Positions 1 through 9,196 of a DNA stretch of 24,690 bases are shown here, piece by piece. The stretch spans positions 1 to 24,690 of the forward strand of contig CAMLMV010000070.1 in assembly GCA_946481275.1 (NCBI GenBank), read 5' to 3'. Source of the stretch: an uncultured Massilia sp. (lineage in GTDB: Bacteria > Pseudomonadota > Gammaproteobacteria > Burkholderiales > Burkholderiaceae). The translations under genes and the position numbers were made by a program. The notes under the pieces were generated by a model that was given only the letters and a program-made list of their open reading frames with translations, searched no databases and was not told the DNA's origin. How positions within the stretch are numbered: the stretch's first letter is position 1; every line of letters starts with the position of its first letter.

Positions 1-254
<254 letters not shown>

Positions 255-260
255 ATCGCA

Positions 261-286
261 AAGCCGGCCGCGAGCCGGTTTTTTTT
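261..286 (+). terminator. Rho-independent terminator after the ferredoxin gene
   Basis: The stem CCGGC (264-268) pairs with GCCGG (274-278) around the loop CGCGA and can be extended by A/T pairs. An eight-T run follows directly (279-286). Confidence 0.75.
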
Positions 287-629
287 CGCGTCCGCGGCGA
301 TCCGGATGCCCATGCCATGCTCGATTCATGAGCGACGATTCCGCTTCCCGTACCCGCTTGCCCGCTTCGGTTATGTGACGGCGAACATCCTGTGCATCGT
401 CGGCTGGATCGCGGCCAACGTTGTTCCAAAACACAACACTCGCGATGCCCGATCCTGGTGCACAGCGCCCGCCTTTGTCATTCACATGCCGCTGATATGA
501 CGCCCGACATTGTGCTCTTGCAGCATTGAAATAGTTTTGAGTCTCTAATCTTGCCAATTTGATCGGTGCTATATTTATCTTGCAAAATTAGCACGCCCAT
601 TCTTTTTTCGGACGGGGAGACTCACAATA
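287..629. other. Intergenic region between ferredoxin and chemoreceptor genes
   Basis: No convincing gene seen. The short open frames here lack ribosome binding sites and recognisable protein features. The last 100 bases (about 520-605) become AT-rich and probably hold the chemoreceptor promoter, but I could not fix a -35/-10 pair with good spacing, nor a sigma-28 type site. A GGGGAG ribosome binding site sits at 615-620. Confidence 0.5.
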
Positions 630-2210
630 ATGATTAGAAATATGAGTATCGGCCAGCGTCTGGCCGTCGGGTTCGGGGTCGTGATTGCCTTGCTGGTGCT
701 GCTGGCGGGGCTGTCGTATGTCAGGATTGCCAGCCTGAACAAGGAAATGGAGACCCTGGTCAAAGTGCGCTACGCAAAGACCGTCGCGGCCAACCACATC
801 AAGGAAGACGTGAGCGAAGCGACGCGCAGCATGCTCAACGTCCTCATCATGACCGACCCGGAACAGATCAGGAAGGAATTGGCGAACACCGAAGCGAGAA
901 GCGCCAGCGCCACGGCCCAGGTCGCCGAACTGGCGAAGAGCACGGGTGATGCCGAGGCGGCCGACATCCTGAAGGCGCTGGCCACCATCCAGAACAAATT
1001 CCTGCCGGCGCAAACGGCGTTCATCAAGCTCGTCAACGAAGACCGCAAGGACGAGGCGATGATGAAATTCATGTTCTCGCTGCGTCCCCAGCAGACGCGC
1101 TACTTCGAACAACTGGATAAATTCGTCGCCTGGCAAAACGCCGCGATGCGCCAGGCCGGCGACGACACGGCCGCCGTCACGCAGCGCACGGAAATGCTGA
1201 TCCTGGCGCTGACGACGATCGCGGCCGGGCTGTCGCTGGGCGTCGCCTGGCTCGCCACGCGCAGCATCACCCGTCCGCTGGGGCAGGTGGTGGACATCGC
1301 GCGCCGCGTCGCCGACGGCGATCTCACGAGCGACATCGCCGTCGACAGCCGCGACGAGGCAGGCCAGATGATGGAAGCGCTGCGCCACATGAATGCCAGC
1401 CTGACGCGCATCGTCGGCGAAGTGCGCACGAGTACCGAATCGATGTCCTGCGCATCCGGAGAAATTGCCACCGGCAACCAGGACCTGTCGACGCGCACGG
1501 AATCCCAGGCCATGTCCCTGGCGCAAACGTCGAGCTCGATGCGGGCGCTGACCGGCACCGTGCAACAGAACGCGGACAATGCGCGCCAGGCGAACCAGCT
1601 GGCGGCCCAGGCGTCGGAAGTGGCGGCGCGCGGCGGTTCCGTCGTCGCGCACGTCATCGAGACGATGGGATCGATCACGGCGTCGTCGAAGAAGATCGTC
1701 GACATCATCGGCGTGATCGACGGCATCGCCTTCCAGACGAATATCCTTGCCCTGAACGCGGCGGTCGAGGCCGCGCGCGCGGGCGAGCAGGGGCGCGGCT
1801 TTGCCGTCGTGGCATCCGAAGTGCGCAGCCTGGCGCAGCGCTCGGCCGCGGCCGCCAAGGAAATCAAGCTGCTGATCGGCGATTCCGTGGACAAGGTCCA
1901 GGAAGGCAGCACGCTCGTCGAGCAGGCCGGCGTGACGATGGAAGAGGTCGTCGCAAGCGTGCGCCGCGTCACCGACATCATGGGTGAAATTACGGCTGCC
2001 AGCCTCGAGCAGAGCGCCGGCATCGCCCAGGTCAGCCAGACGATCGTCGCGATGGACGAGACGACCCAGCAGAATGCCGCCCTCGTCGAGCAGGCCGCCG
2101 CCGCGGCCGCATCGATGCAGGAACAGGCGCAGCGCCTGGCGCGCGCCGTCAGCGTGTTCAAACTGCAGAATGCCCAACCGGCCCTGGCACTGGCACTGGC
2201 CGCAGCCTGA
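630..2210 (+). CDS. Methyl-accepting chemotaxis protein (4HB sensor, HAMP, MCP signal domain)
   Basis: Inner-membrane chemoreceptor of 526 aa that controls CheA kinase activity through CheW. Order of parts: a short cytoplasmic N-terminus; TM1 at about residues 11-30; a periplasmic four-helix-bundle type sensor at about 32-187; TM2 at about 189-210; HAMP at about 211-263 (begins [10 protein letters not shown]); and a long cytoplasmic coiled coil. The highly conserved hairpin tip is near 364-400 ([20 protein letters not shown] then [15 protein letters not shown]). The C-terminus ends in an Ala-rich tail without the NWETF-like CheR/CheB docking pentapeptide. The start is supported by GGGGAG 9 bases upstream. 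No che genes adjoin it, so it looks like an orphan receptor gene. The ligand is unknown. Confidence 0.95.
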   Translation: MIRNMSIGQRLAVGFGVVIALLVLLAGLSYVRIASLNKEMETLVKVRYAKTVAANHIKEDVSEATRSMLNVLIMTDPEQIRKELANTEARSASATAQVAELAKSTGDAEAADILKALATIQNKFLPAQTAFIKLVNEDRKDEAMMKFMFSLRPQQTRYFEQLDKFVAWQNAAMRQAGDDTAAVTQRTEMLILALTTIAAGLSLGVAWLATRSITRPLGQVVDIARRVADGDLTSDIAVDSRDEAGQMMEALRHMNASLTRIVGEVRTSTESMSCASGEIATGNQDLSTRTESQAMSLAQTSSSMRALTGTVQQNADNARQANQLAAQASEVAARGGSVVAHVIETMGSITASSKKIVDIIGVIDGIAFQTNILALNAAVEAARAGEQGRGFAVVASEVRSLAQRSAAAAKEIKLLIGDSVDKVQEGSTLVEQAGVTMEEVVASVRRVTDIMGEITAASLEQSAGIAQVSQTIVAMDETTQQNAALVEQAAAAAASMQEQAQRLARAVSVFKLQNAQPALALALAAA

Positions 2211-2261
2211 ATCGCGGCCGACGATTTTCACAACGATAGCCTTCCCATCAAGGAGACAACC

Positions 2262-2864
2262 ATGACTACCCCGACTTTTGCCATCAAGGGCCTGCTCGCA
2301 GGCGCCATCCTGACCCTGGCCGCCAGCCTGCCGGCGGCCGCTGCCGTCGTCGACGTGAACGGCTACAAGTTCGAAGACATGACGAAGGTCGCCGGCAAGG
2401 ACCTGAAACTGAACGGCGCCGGCATGCGCACCAAGTTCATCGTCAAGGTCTACGCGGCCGGCCTGTACCTGCCGGAGAAGAAGAACAACACGGCCGAGAT
2501 CCTGAAGGAAGAGGGCCCGCGCCGCGTGACGCTGCAGATGGCGCGCGACATCTCGTCCGAAGATTTCGGCAAGGCCTTCATGGATGGCCTGAACGAGAAC
2601 ATCGACAAGGCGGAAAAACAGCGCATCGTGGCCCAGATCAGCAAGATTGGAGAGATCTTCGCCTCCGTCGACGGCCTCAAGAAGGGTGACGTGCTGCACC
2701 TGGACTGGATCCCGGGTACCGGCACCCAGGCCGAGCTGAACGGCCAGAAGCTGGGCGGGCCTATCCCGGACATCAACTTCTACAACGCGATCCTGCGCAT
2801 CTGGCTGGGCGACAAGCCCGTCGACCGCTCGCTCAAGCCGGCGCTGCTGGGCGACACCAAGTAA
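2262..2864 (+). CDS. Exported chalcone-isomerase-like domain protein
   Basis: 200 aa. An N-terminal signal peptide is clear: a short basic start, a hydrophobic stretch at about 9-22, and an Ala-rich cleavage region near residue 28 (SLPAAAA). The mature part starts VVDVNGYKFEDM and contains the AGMRTKFIVKVYAAGLYLPEK-like segment typical of the bacterial chalcone isomerase-like family (fatty-acid-binding-protein related fold). The true function of these periplasmic proteins is not established, and flavonoid isomerase activity should not be assumed. A strong AAGGAGA ribosome binding site is just upstream of the ATG. The 51-bp gap to the chemoreceptor allows co-transcription, and a terminator follows the stop. 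Confidence 0.85.
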   Translation: MTTPTFAIKGLLAGAILTLAASLPAAAAVVDVNGYKFEDMTKVAGKDLKLNGAGMRTKFIVKVYAAGLYLPEKKNNTAEILKEEGPRRVTLQMARDISSEDFGKAFMDGLNENIDKAEKQRIVAQISKIGEIFASVDGLKKGDVLHLDWIPGTGTQAELNGQKLGGPIPDINFYNAILRIWLGDKPVDRSLKPALLGDTK

Positions 2865-2886
2865 TCGCCTCAGTTTTTCCCCGCGA

Positions 2887-2921
2887 CGCGGCCCCGGGCA
2901 ACCGGTGGCCGCGTTTTTTTT
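2887..2921 (+). terminator. Rho-independent terminator after the chalcone-isomerase-like gene
   Basis: CGCGGCC (2887-2893) pairs with GGCCGCG (2907-2913), followed by eight T residues. Confidence 0.85.
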
Positions 2922-2924
2922 CGC

Positions 2925-3345
2925 CCCTCGTTTTTTGACTGCGTACGTCCCGGATTTTTGGATGAGGTGGGGTGCCAGCCGGCACGTCGAGGCCTCTGGC
3001 GCCGCATGCATTCGATCAGATCGATAATTACCTTAACTCATCCATACAGCACAACCAATTATGAACTTCTCATATTTTGCAACGATATCGACGTGAACGA
3101 CGGCGATATCATCGCTAACTCTTCGTTATAATGCTGCCTGATCCTGTCATCCACCAGTTCGGCGAATTTCTTCATATCCCATCAATCTGATGCGATCCTT
3201 TGGCAACTTATCGATAACTCATCAGTTAATAAATCATCGATTTTTTGATACCAACATCTTTATCGACCAATTGTTAAATGAAATCGGCAAAAAAAGCGCC
3301 TGACAACTCGAGCGACCACGAGTTACCGGCGACGGGTAAGAGTAG
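2925..3345. other. AT-rich gene-poor stretch
   Basis: About 400 bases between two terminators. From about 3010 to 3295 the composition is far more AT-rich than the flanking genes. The only thing resembling a gene is a 38-codon frame on the - strand (3175 to 3059; begins MKKFAELVDDRIRQHYNEE). It has a plausible hydrophilic sequence but no neighbours or clear ribosome binding site, so I do not call it. The stretch could be a relic of transferred DNA or a regulatory or nucleoid-protein binding region. Confidence 0.4.
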
Positions 3346-3350
3346 GGGCG

Positions 3351-3387
3351 AAAAAAAAGCGGCGCCCGGTGATCCGGGCGCCGCTTT
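3351..3387 (-). terminator. Rho-independent terminator for the small membrane protein gene
   Basis: Read on the - strand: an 11-bp perfect stem (3374-3384 with 3359-3369, GCGGCGCCCGG and complement), a 4-base loop, then eight U residues (A run at 3351-3358 on the + strand). It lies 35 bases past the stop of the 3422-3652 gene. Confidence 0.85.
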
Positions 3388-3421
3388 CGGGAAATAAGCT
3401 GTGTAGACTAGACTGTAAGGA

Positions 3422-3652
3422 TCAGTGCGATCCCACCGCTGCGGCCTGCGCACGCTGCCTGCGTGCCGCCAGCTCGTCCTTCGTCGGACGGGGGCGTACC
3501 ACCAGCACCAGCGCGCGTACGATGCCGACCAGCAGCGGGCGGAAGAACATCAGGACGCCGCCCAGCAGGGTCAGCTGGACCATGCACAAGAGCAGATGGG
3601 TGAAGGGCAGAGCCAGCACCGGGGTCTGGAAAAGGGTGGCGGAGAAGGACAT
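3422..3652 (-). CDS. Small membrane protein of unknown function
   Basis: 76 aa from the ATG at 3652 (MSFSATLFQTPVLALPF). A TTG 18 bases further upstream would add six residues but has no better support. One or two hydrophobic stretches (about 14-33 and 35-50, with FFRPLLVGIVRALVLVV) are followed by a basic, Ala-rich cytoplasmic tail (RPRPTKDELAARRQRAQAAA). The charge pattern and a dedicated strong terminator argue that it is a real gene. It is divergent from the LysR gene, with 167 bases between the starts, and so is a candidate target of that regulator. I do not recognise a family. Confidence 0.7.
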   Translation of the reverse strand: MSFSATLFQTPVLALPFTHLLLCMVQLTLLGGVLMFFRPLLVGIVRALVLVVRPRPTKDELAARRQRAQAAAVGSH

Positions 3653-3721
3653 GGGAAGTCTAAGTGGCAAGCTGATCTATTCGTTCGATGTCACTATAGT
3701 GCAACGCAACATATAAATCTA

Positions 3722-3736
3722 ATTACACTTAGTAAT
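3722..3736. promoter_or_regulatory. Candidate LysR-type operator
   Basis: ATTAC-N5-GTAAT, a perfect 5-bp interrupted palindrome that also fits the T-N11-A pattern of LysR boxes. It lies in the AT-rich gap between the divergent small membrane protein gene and the lysR-type gene, 84 bases from the latter's start. Confidence 0.45.
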
Positions 3737-3819
3737 AGCTATTATATTGATCGTGAATGGAAATCGGGTACACTTACCGTACCGACAAACCATTTACTGC
3801 CAGTCCTGAACGGAGTCCC

Positions 3820-4800
3820 ATGAGCTTCCTCACGCTTGATCTGAACCTGCTCCGCGTCTTCGACGCCGTCATGACCGAGCAAAACCTCACACGCGCCGCC
3901 GGCCACCTCGCCATGACCCAGCCGGCCGTCTCGAATGCCATCAAACGCCTGCGCGAAAGCCTCGGCGACGAGCTGCTGATCCGCACCGCTTACGGCGTCA
4001 AGCCGACGCCGCGCGCGGAAGCGCTGTGGCCCGCCGTACGCCAGGCGCTGGCCGCGCTGGAAGCGGCCGTGATGCCGGAAACCTTCGACGTGTCCAAGGC
4101 CCAGGCGACGTTCCGCATGGCGATGGCCGACGCCACCGCCGCCCTGTGGCTGCCGTCCCTCGTGCGGTCGATCGAAAAAGAAGCGCCGGGCGTCAACATC
4201 CGCATGGTGCCGCTGACCACGCGCGAACCGCGGCCGATGCTGCTGCGTGGCGACATCGACCTGGCCGTCGGCTTCTTCCCCGGCGTCGCGGCCCAGCTGT
4301 CGTACGAAACGGGCTCGCCGATCCGCCACGAGCGCCTGTATTCGGGAGAATATGTGGTCGTGATGCGCAAGAATCACCCGCTGGCGCAGGGCACGCTCTC
4401 CCTCGACGATTATTGCAAGGCGAACCACCTGCTCGTGAGCTTCTCGGGCCGCGCCCACGGCCTCGTCGACGAAGCGCTGGCGCAGATCGGCCGCGAGCGC
4501 CGCATCCTGCTGACCGTGAACCAGTTCTTCACGGCCGGCCGCGTGGTCGCGAACTCCGACCTGGTGACGGTGCTGCCGAAGCACCTGATCGCCTCGACCG
4601 GTGCGGCTGAACAATTGATCTGGCGCGAGCTGCCGTTCCAGCTGCCGGCCGTCCACCTGGACATGCTGTGGCACGAACGCGACGGCCGCAGCCCGGCGCA
4701 CCGCTGGCTGCGCAAGAACCTGGAAAGCCTGTCCGCGACGGCGCAAAAGATGGTTCCGCAGAAGTCGGAAGCGTCGGAGAAAATGGAAAAGATTGCCTGA
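3820..4800 (+). CDS. LysR-family transcriptional regulator
   Basis: 326 aa from the ATG at 3820 (MSFLTLDLNLLRVFDAVM), which follows CGGAG closely; the frame is open further upstream but that part does not resemble the family. The N-terminal winged helix-turn-helix covers about residues 5-62 (TRAAGHLAMTQPAVSNAIKRL is the typical recognition stretch). A linker helix and a periplasmic-binding-protein-like effector domain follow (about 90-300). The effector domain resembles that of the NahR/NodD/LinR group sensing aromatic compounds, but the ligand is only a guess. No catabolic operon adjoins it; the divergent small membrane protein gene is the nearest possible target. A Lys/Glu-rich tail closes the protein. 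Confidence 0.9.
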   Translation: MSFLTLDLNLLRVFDAVMTEQNLTRAAGHLAMTQPAVSNAIKRLRESLGDELLIRTAYGVKPTPRAEALWPAVRQALAALEAAVMPETFDVSKAQATFRMAMADATAALWLPSLVRSIEKEAPGVNIRMVPLTTREPRPMLLRGDIDLAVGFFPGVAAQLSYETGSPIRHERLYSGEYVVVMRKNHPLAQGTLSLDDYCKANHLLVSFSGRAHGLVDEALAQIGRERRILLTVNQFFTAGRVVANSDLVTVLPKHLIASTGAAEQLIWRELPFQLPAVHLDMLWHERDGRSPAHRWLRKNLESLSATAQKMVPQKSEASEKMEKIA

Positions 4801-4804
4801 AGAT

Positions 4805-4831
4805 ACAACGCCCCGCCTGCCGGGGCGTTGT
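4805..4831. terminator. Bidirectional terminator between the convergent lysR-type and lrp-type genes
   Basis: An 11-bp perfect stem ACAACGCCCCG / CGGGGCGTTGT with loop CCTGC. It fills the 31-bp space between the two stop codons. The flanking U-runs are short, so efficiency is uncertain. Confidence 0.65.
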
Positions 4832-5287
4832 TCATTTGATGGGCAGCTTGGTCGTATTCTTGACCTCTTCCATCACCGCATACGTGTGCGTCTCGCGCAC
4901 GCCTTTCTGCAGCAATGTCTTGCCGAGGAATTCGCGGTAAGCTGCCATATCTTTTACACGCGCCTTGACGAGGTAATCGAAACCGCCGGCCACCATGTGG
5001 CATTCGAGCACTTCGGGAATCAGCTGCACGCTCTGCTTGAACGCGTCGAAGACTTCCGGCGTCGTGCGGTCCAGCACCACTTCGATGAACACCAGCAGCG
5101 ACACGTCCAGCAGCTGCGGATTCAACTGGGCCGTGTAGCCCATGATGTAGCCGGACTCGTGCAGCTTGCGCACCCGCTCGAGGCAGGCGGCGGGCGACAG
5201 GTTGACCCGTGCGGCGAGCTCGACGTTGCTAATGCGCCCGTCGCTCTGCAGCTCGGCCAGGATTTTCTTGCTGATCTTGTCCAGCAT
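4832..5287 (-). CDS. Lrp/AsnC-family regulator, probable PutR-like activator of putA
   Basis: 151 aa from the ATG at 5287 (MLDKISKKILAEL), with GGAGAGA just upstream; an upstream in-frame extension to 5335 is not family-like. Residues 1-60 form the AsnC-type helix-turn-helix (DGRISNVELAARVNLSPAACLERVRKL). Residues 65-145 form the RAM ligand-binding/oligomerisation domain (CHMVAGGFDYLVKARVKDM). It is divergent from putA, and this PutA lacks its own DNA-binding domain. In several proteobacteria (for example Agrobacterium and Rhodobacter) a divergent Lrp-type PutR activates putA in response to proline, so the same role is likely here. The inverted repeats in the shared intergenic region are candidate operators. 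Confidence 0.9.
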   Translation of the reverse strand: MLDKISKKILAELQSDGRISNVELAARVNLSPAACLERVRKLHESGYIMGYTAQLNPQLLDVSLLVFIEVVLDRTTPEVFDAFKQSVQLIPEVLECHMVAGGFDYLVKARVKDMAAYREFLGKTLLQKGVRETHTYAVMEEVKNTTKLPIK

Positions 5288-5313
5288 GTGTTCTCTCTCC
5301 ACTATAAATATTA

Positions 5314-5336
5314 TTTGGTGAAATTCTCTCACCAAA
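5314..5336. promoter_or_regulatory. Perfect interrupted palindrome between lrp-type gene and putA (candidate operator)
   Basis: TTTGGTGA-N7-TCACCAAA, 8-bp perfect arms, 27 bases upstream of the lrp-type start codon. Two further inverted repeats follow in the same gap: TTCTGT-N4-ACAGAA (5355-5370) and AGAAG-N5-CTTCT (5378-5392), the latter overlapping a TACAAT hexamer (5392-5397) that could be the putA -10 element. The array is suitable for binding of an Lrp-type octamer. The assignment is by position, not by a known consensus. Confidence 0.5.
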
Positions 5337-5468
5337 AACTATCTATTGCTAGTCTTCTGTAAAAACAGAATTAATCCAGAAGATTTCCTTCTACAATCGA
5401 ATCATTGATCCGCACCTCAGACCGGCGTTTGCCGGTGCTCGTCCTCATCCATTTTTTCCAGACCGTTC

Positions 5469-8400
5469 ATGAACATTGCCGCCTTCCCGGCTTCCACCTA
5501 CGTCCCTTTCGACGCCCTGCAGGCCGAAACCCGCCGCGAACAGACGCCGCTGCGTTCCGCGATCACCGCCGCCTACCGCCGTGACGAGACCACCGCCGTG
5601 GAATGGCTGCTGGCCCAGGGGGCCTGCGCCAACGGCGACGCCTACCTGCTGGCGCACCGCCTCGTCTCTGCCGTGCGCGAAAAACGGACGCGTTCGTCGG
5701 GCGTGGATGCGCTGATGCACGAATTCTCGCTGTCGTCGGAAGAAGGCGTCGCACTGATGTGCCTGGCCGAAGCGCTGCTGCGCATTCCCGACACGGAAAC
5801 GGCCGACCGCCTGATCGCCGACAAGATCAGCAAGGGCGACTGGAAGAAGCACCTGGGCGAATCGCCGTCGCTGTTCGTGAACGCCGCGACCTGGGGCCTG
5901 CTCGTCACCGGCAAGCTCGTGTCGTCCAGCAGCGAGAAGGGCCTGGGCGCCGCGCTGACCCGCATGATCGCCAAGGGCGGCGAACCGCTGATCCGCAAGG
6001 GCGTCGACCTCGCGATGCGCATGCTGGGCAACCAGTTCGTCACCGGCCAGACCATCGATGAAGCGCTGAAGAACAGCCGCGAGAACGAAACCCGCGGCTA
6101 CCGCTATTCCTACGACATGCTGGGCGAAGCGGCACTGACGGAATCCGACGCCGACAATTACTACGCCTCGTACGAAGCGGCCATCCACGCGATCGGCAAG
6201 GCCTCCAACGGCCGCGGCATCAAGGACGGTCCGGGCATCTCGATCAAGCTGTCGGCCCTGCATCCGAGATATAGCCGCGCGCAGTACGCCCGCGTGATGG
6301 GCGAGCTGCTGCCGCGCGTGCGCAAGCTCGTGCTGCTCGCCAAGGAGTACAACATCGGCATCAATATCGACGCCGAGGAAGCGGACCGCCTGGAAATCTC
6401 GCTGGACATGCTGGAAGCTCTGGCTTTCGATCCATCCTTGGCCGGCTTCGAAGGCATCGGCCTCGTCGTGCAGGCGTACCAGAAACGCTGCCCGTTCGTG
6501 ATCGATTTCGTCGTGGATCTTGCCCGCCGCAGCGGCCGCAAGTTCATGGTGCGCCTGGTCAAGGGCGCGTACTGGGATGCGGAGATCAAGCGCGCCCAGG
6601 TCGACGGCCTGCCGGGCTATCCGGTCTATACGCGCAAGATTTACACGGACGTGTCTTACCTCACGTGCGCGCGCAAGCTGCTGGCCGCGACGGACGTCAT
6701 CTATGCCCAGTTCGCCACGCACAATGCGCACTCGCTGTCCGTGATCTACACGTGGGCAAAGGCCGACAACGTCACCAATTACGAATTCCAGTGCCTGCAC
6801 GGCATGGGCGAAACCTTGTACGACCAGGTCGTCGGCAAGGAGAACCTGGGTAAAGCCTGCCGCATCTACGCGCCGGTCGGTTCGCACGAGACGCTGCTCG
6901 CCTACCTCGTGCGCCGCCTGCTGGAAAACGGCGCCAATTCGTCGTTCGTGAACCAGATCGTCGACGAGAGCGTGCCCATCGACACCCTGCTGACCGATCC
7001 ATTCGAAGCCGCGCGTGCCGCGCACTGCCTGCCGCACCCGCGCATTCCGCTGCCTTTGGCTCTGTTCCCGGACGGCCGCCGCAACTCCGCCGGCCTCGAT
7101 CTCGCCAATGAACACGTGCTGGCCGAACTGGCCGCCGACCTCGGCACGCCGCGCCACTACCTGGCCGCGCCGCTCGTCGACGGTGCGGTCGCCGCCGCCG
7201 GCGTGCTGAACATCGTGAATCCCGCGCAGTCGGCGGACATCGTCGGCCAGGTGACGGAAGCCACCACCGCCGATGTCGACACCGCCCTGCAGGCCGCCGT
7301 GAACGCCGCGCCCGGCTGGGAAGGCATCGGCAATGCGGCCCGCGCCGACATCATCGCCCGCGTCGGCGATTTGTTCGAACAATACCGCGGCGAACTGATG
7401 GCCCTGGCCGTGCGCGAAGCGGGCAAATCACTGCCGAACGCGATCGCGGAAGTGCGCGAAGCCGTCGATTTCCTGCGCTATTACGCGGCCGAGATCCGCA
7501 ATGCCCCGCAAGCCCGCGCGCTGGGACCGGTGACGTGTATCAGCCCCTGGAACTTCCCGCTCGCAATCTTCACGGGCCAGGTTGCGGCCGCGCTGGCCGC
7601 CGGCAACGTCGTGTTGGCAAAACCGGCTGAGCAGACGCCGCTGATTGCCCACCGCGCCGTGCAGTTGTTCCACCAAGCCGGTGTGCCGACAGGCGCGCTG
7701 CAACTGTTGCCGGGCCGCGGCGAGACCGTCGGTGCGGCGCTCACGGGCGATGCCCGCGTCAAGGCCGTGATCTTTACGGGCTCAACGGAAGTCGCGCAAT
7801 TGATCAACCGCACGCTGGCCGTCCGCGCCGCACAGGAAGGCGCCGACATCCCGCTGATCGCCGAGACGGGTGGCCAGAACGCGCTGGTCGTCGATTCGTC
7901 CGCGCTGCCGGAACAGGTCGTGCAGGATGTGCTCAGTTCCGCATTCGACAGCGCCGGCCAGCGCTGCTCCGCGCTGCGTGTGCTGTTCCTGCAGGAAGAT
8001 ATCGCGGATAAAACGATCAAGATGCTCAAGGGCGCGATGCAGGAACTGCGCGTGGGCGTGCCGGACCGCCTGTCCACCGACATCGGCCCCGTCATCGACA
8101 AGGAAGCCCAGCAGAACCTGCTCGGCCACATCGAGCGGATGAAAACGACGGCGAAGCAGCATTTCTCGCTGGTCCTGCCGGATGCCTTGCTGTCGCAGGG
8201 AACGTTCGTGCCGCCGACCGTGCTCGAGATCGGCTCGATGAGCGAACTGAAGCGTGAAGTCTTCGGCCCCGTGCTGCACATCGTGCGCTGGCGCCGCTCC
8301 GAGCTGGACAAGGTCGTCGACACGATCAACGCCACCGGCTACGGCCTCACCCTGGGCGTGCATTCGCGCATCGACGAGACGATCGAATTCATCACGACGC

Positions 8401-9104
8401 GCGCCCACGTCGGCAACATCTACGTGAACCGCAACATCGTGGGCGCCGTCGTCGGCGTGCAGCCGTTCGGCGGCGAAGGCAAATCCGGCACCGGTCCGAA
8501 GGCAGGCGGTCCGCTGTACCTGAAGCGCCTGCAAAAGGATGCGGCGCCGCTGCTGCGTCACGCACGCCGCAGCAATAACGCGCTGGACGGCCTGCTCGCC
8601 TGGGCGTGCGCGAACGGCCACGGCGACATCGCCGACCTCGCGCACGGTTACATGGAAACGACGCTGGACGGCGTGCGCATCGACTTGCCGGGCCCGACGG
8701 GCGAGCGCAACGAGCTCGATTTCGTCCCACGCGGCACCGTCCTGTGTGCGCCGAACGGCACGGCGAGCCTGCTGAACCAGCTGGCGGCCGCATTCGCGAC
8801 GGGCAATCGCGCGCTCGTGCTGGCGGAAGCGCTCCCGGCATTGCCGATCGCCGTCAGGGAACGCGTGCGTTTCATCACCGCGCAGGAACTGGACGGCAGC
8901 GAGTTCGCCATGGCTCTCGTCGAGCAGGGTCTCAAAGGAAATCTGCAGGCGCAGCTGGCGGCCCGTCCGGGCGCGATCGTCGGCATCGTCGATACCCGTG
9001 CGGGCGAACCGGTGGCGTTGTGGCGCCTGGTGGCGGAACGCGCCCTGTGCGTCAACACGACCGCGGCTGGAGGTAACGCAAGCCTGATGACGCTCGGTCT
9101 GTAA
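5469..9104 (+). CDS. putA: Bifunctional proline dehydrogenase / delta-1-pyrroline-5-carboxylate dehydrogenase
   Basis: 1211 aa. It oxidises proline to pyrroline-5-carboxylate (FAD) and then to glutamate (NAD+), channelling the intermediate; it acts peripherally at the membrane, feeding electrons to quinone. Residues about 1-195 are helical. The FAD barrel (about 197-500) shows SIKLSALHPRYSRAQ, GINIDAEEADRLEIS, VRLVKGAYWDAEIKRAQ and YLVRRLLENG (the substrate-binding Arg pair). The aldehyde dehydrogenase domain (about 580-1030) has SPWNFPLAIF, the general base in AETGGQN (Glu799) and the nucleophile in GQRCSA (Cys833). A C-terminal ALDH-fold domain (about 1030-1211) marks a type B PutA. The N-terminal ribbon-helix-helix repressor domain of the E. 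coli protein is absent, in keeping with the separate Lrp-type gene. No good ribosome binding site precedes the ATG. Confidence 0.97.
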   Translation: MNIAAFPASTYVPFDALQAETRREQTPLRSAITAAYRRDETTAVEWLLAQGACANGDAYLLAHRLVSAVREKRTRSSGVDALMHEFSLSSEEGVALMCLAEALLRIPDTETADRLIADKISKGDWKKHLGESPSLFVNAATWGLLVTGKLVSSSSEKGLGAALTRMIAKGGEPLIRKGVDLAMRMLGNQFVTGQTIDEALKNSRENETRGYRYSYDMLGEAALTESDADNYYASYEAAIHAIGKASNGRGIKDGPGISIKLSALHPRYSRAQYARVMGELLPRVRKLVLLAKEYNIGINIDAEEADRLEISLDMLEALAFDPSLAGFEGIGLVVQAYQKRCPFVIDFVVDLARRSGRKFMVRLVKGAYWDAEIKRAQVDGLPGYPVYTRKIYTDVSYLTCARKLLAATDVIYAQFATHNAHSLSVIYTWAKADNVTNYEFQCLHGMGETLYDQVVGKENLGKACRIYAPVGSHETLLAYLVRRLLENGANSSFVNQIVDESVPIDTLLTDPFEAARAAHCLPHPRIPLPLALFPDGRRNSAGLDLANEHVLAELAADLGTPRHYLAAPLVDGAVAAAGVLNIVNPAQSADIVGQVTEATTADVDTALQAAVNAAPGWEGIGNAARADIIARVGDLFEQYRGELMALAVREAGKSLPNAIAEVREAVDFLRYYAAEIRNAPQARALGPVTCISPWNFPLAIFTGQVAAALAAGNVVLAKPAEQTPLIAHRAVQLFHQAGVPTGALQLLPGRGETVGAALTGDARVKAVIFTGSTEVAQLINRTLAVRAAQEGADIPLIAETGGQNALVVDSSALPEQVVQDVLSSAFDSAGQRCSALRVLFLQEDIADKTIKMLKGAMQELRVGVPDRLSTDIGPVIDKEAQQNLLGHIERMKTTAKQHFSLVLPDALLSQGTFVPPTVLEIGSMSELKREVFGPVLHIVRWRRSELDKVVDTINATGYGLTLGVHSRIDETIEFITTRAHVGNIYVNRNIVGAVVGVQPFGGEGKSGTGPKAGGPLYLKRLQKDAAPLLRHARRSNNALDGLLAWACANGHGDIADLAHGYMETTLDGVRIDLPGPTGERNELDFVPRGTVLCAPNGTASLLNQLAAAFATGNRALVLAEALPALPIAVRERVRFITAQELDGSEFAMALVEQGLKGNLQAQLAARPGAIVGIVDTRAGEPVALWRLVAERALCVNTTAAGGNASLMTLGL

Positions 9105-9124
9105 TCCGGGTCCAGATGGCTTCG

Positions 9125-9170
9125 ACGCCGCGGCGGTAGGTTCACACCTGCGCTGCGGCGTTTTGTTTTT
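9125..9170 (+). terminator. Probable terminator after putA
   Basis: ACGCCGC (9125-9131) pairs with GCGGCGT (9155-9161), enclosing a smaller AGGT/ACCT hairpin, followed by a T-rich tract (TTTTGTTTTT). It separates putA from ald, so ald may have its own promoter or depend on read-through. Confidence 0.65.
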
Positions 9171-9196
9171 GTAGGTAATTAAACCTGGAGGCAGAC

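Noticed and set aside
306..500. 64-codon + frame after the ferredoxin gene
   Set aside because: No ribosome binding site, mixed amino acid composition and no recognisable feature. Treated as non-coding.
588..3011. 807-codon open frame on the - strand
   Set aside because: Antisense to the chemoreceptor and the chalcone-isomerase-like gene, both with clear family motifs. The translation is Arg/His/Asp-rich low-quality sequence typical of shadow frames in high-GC DNA.
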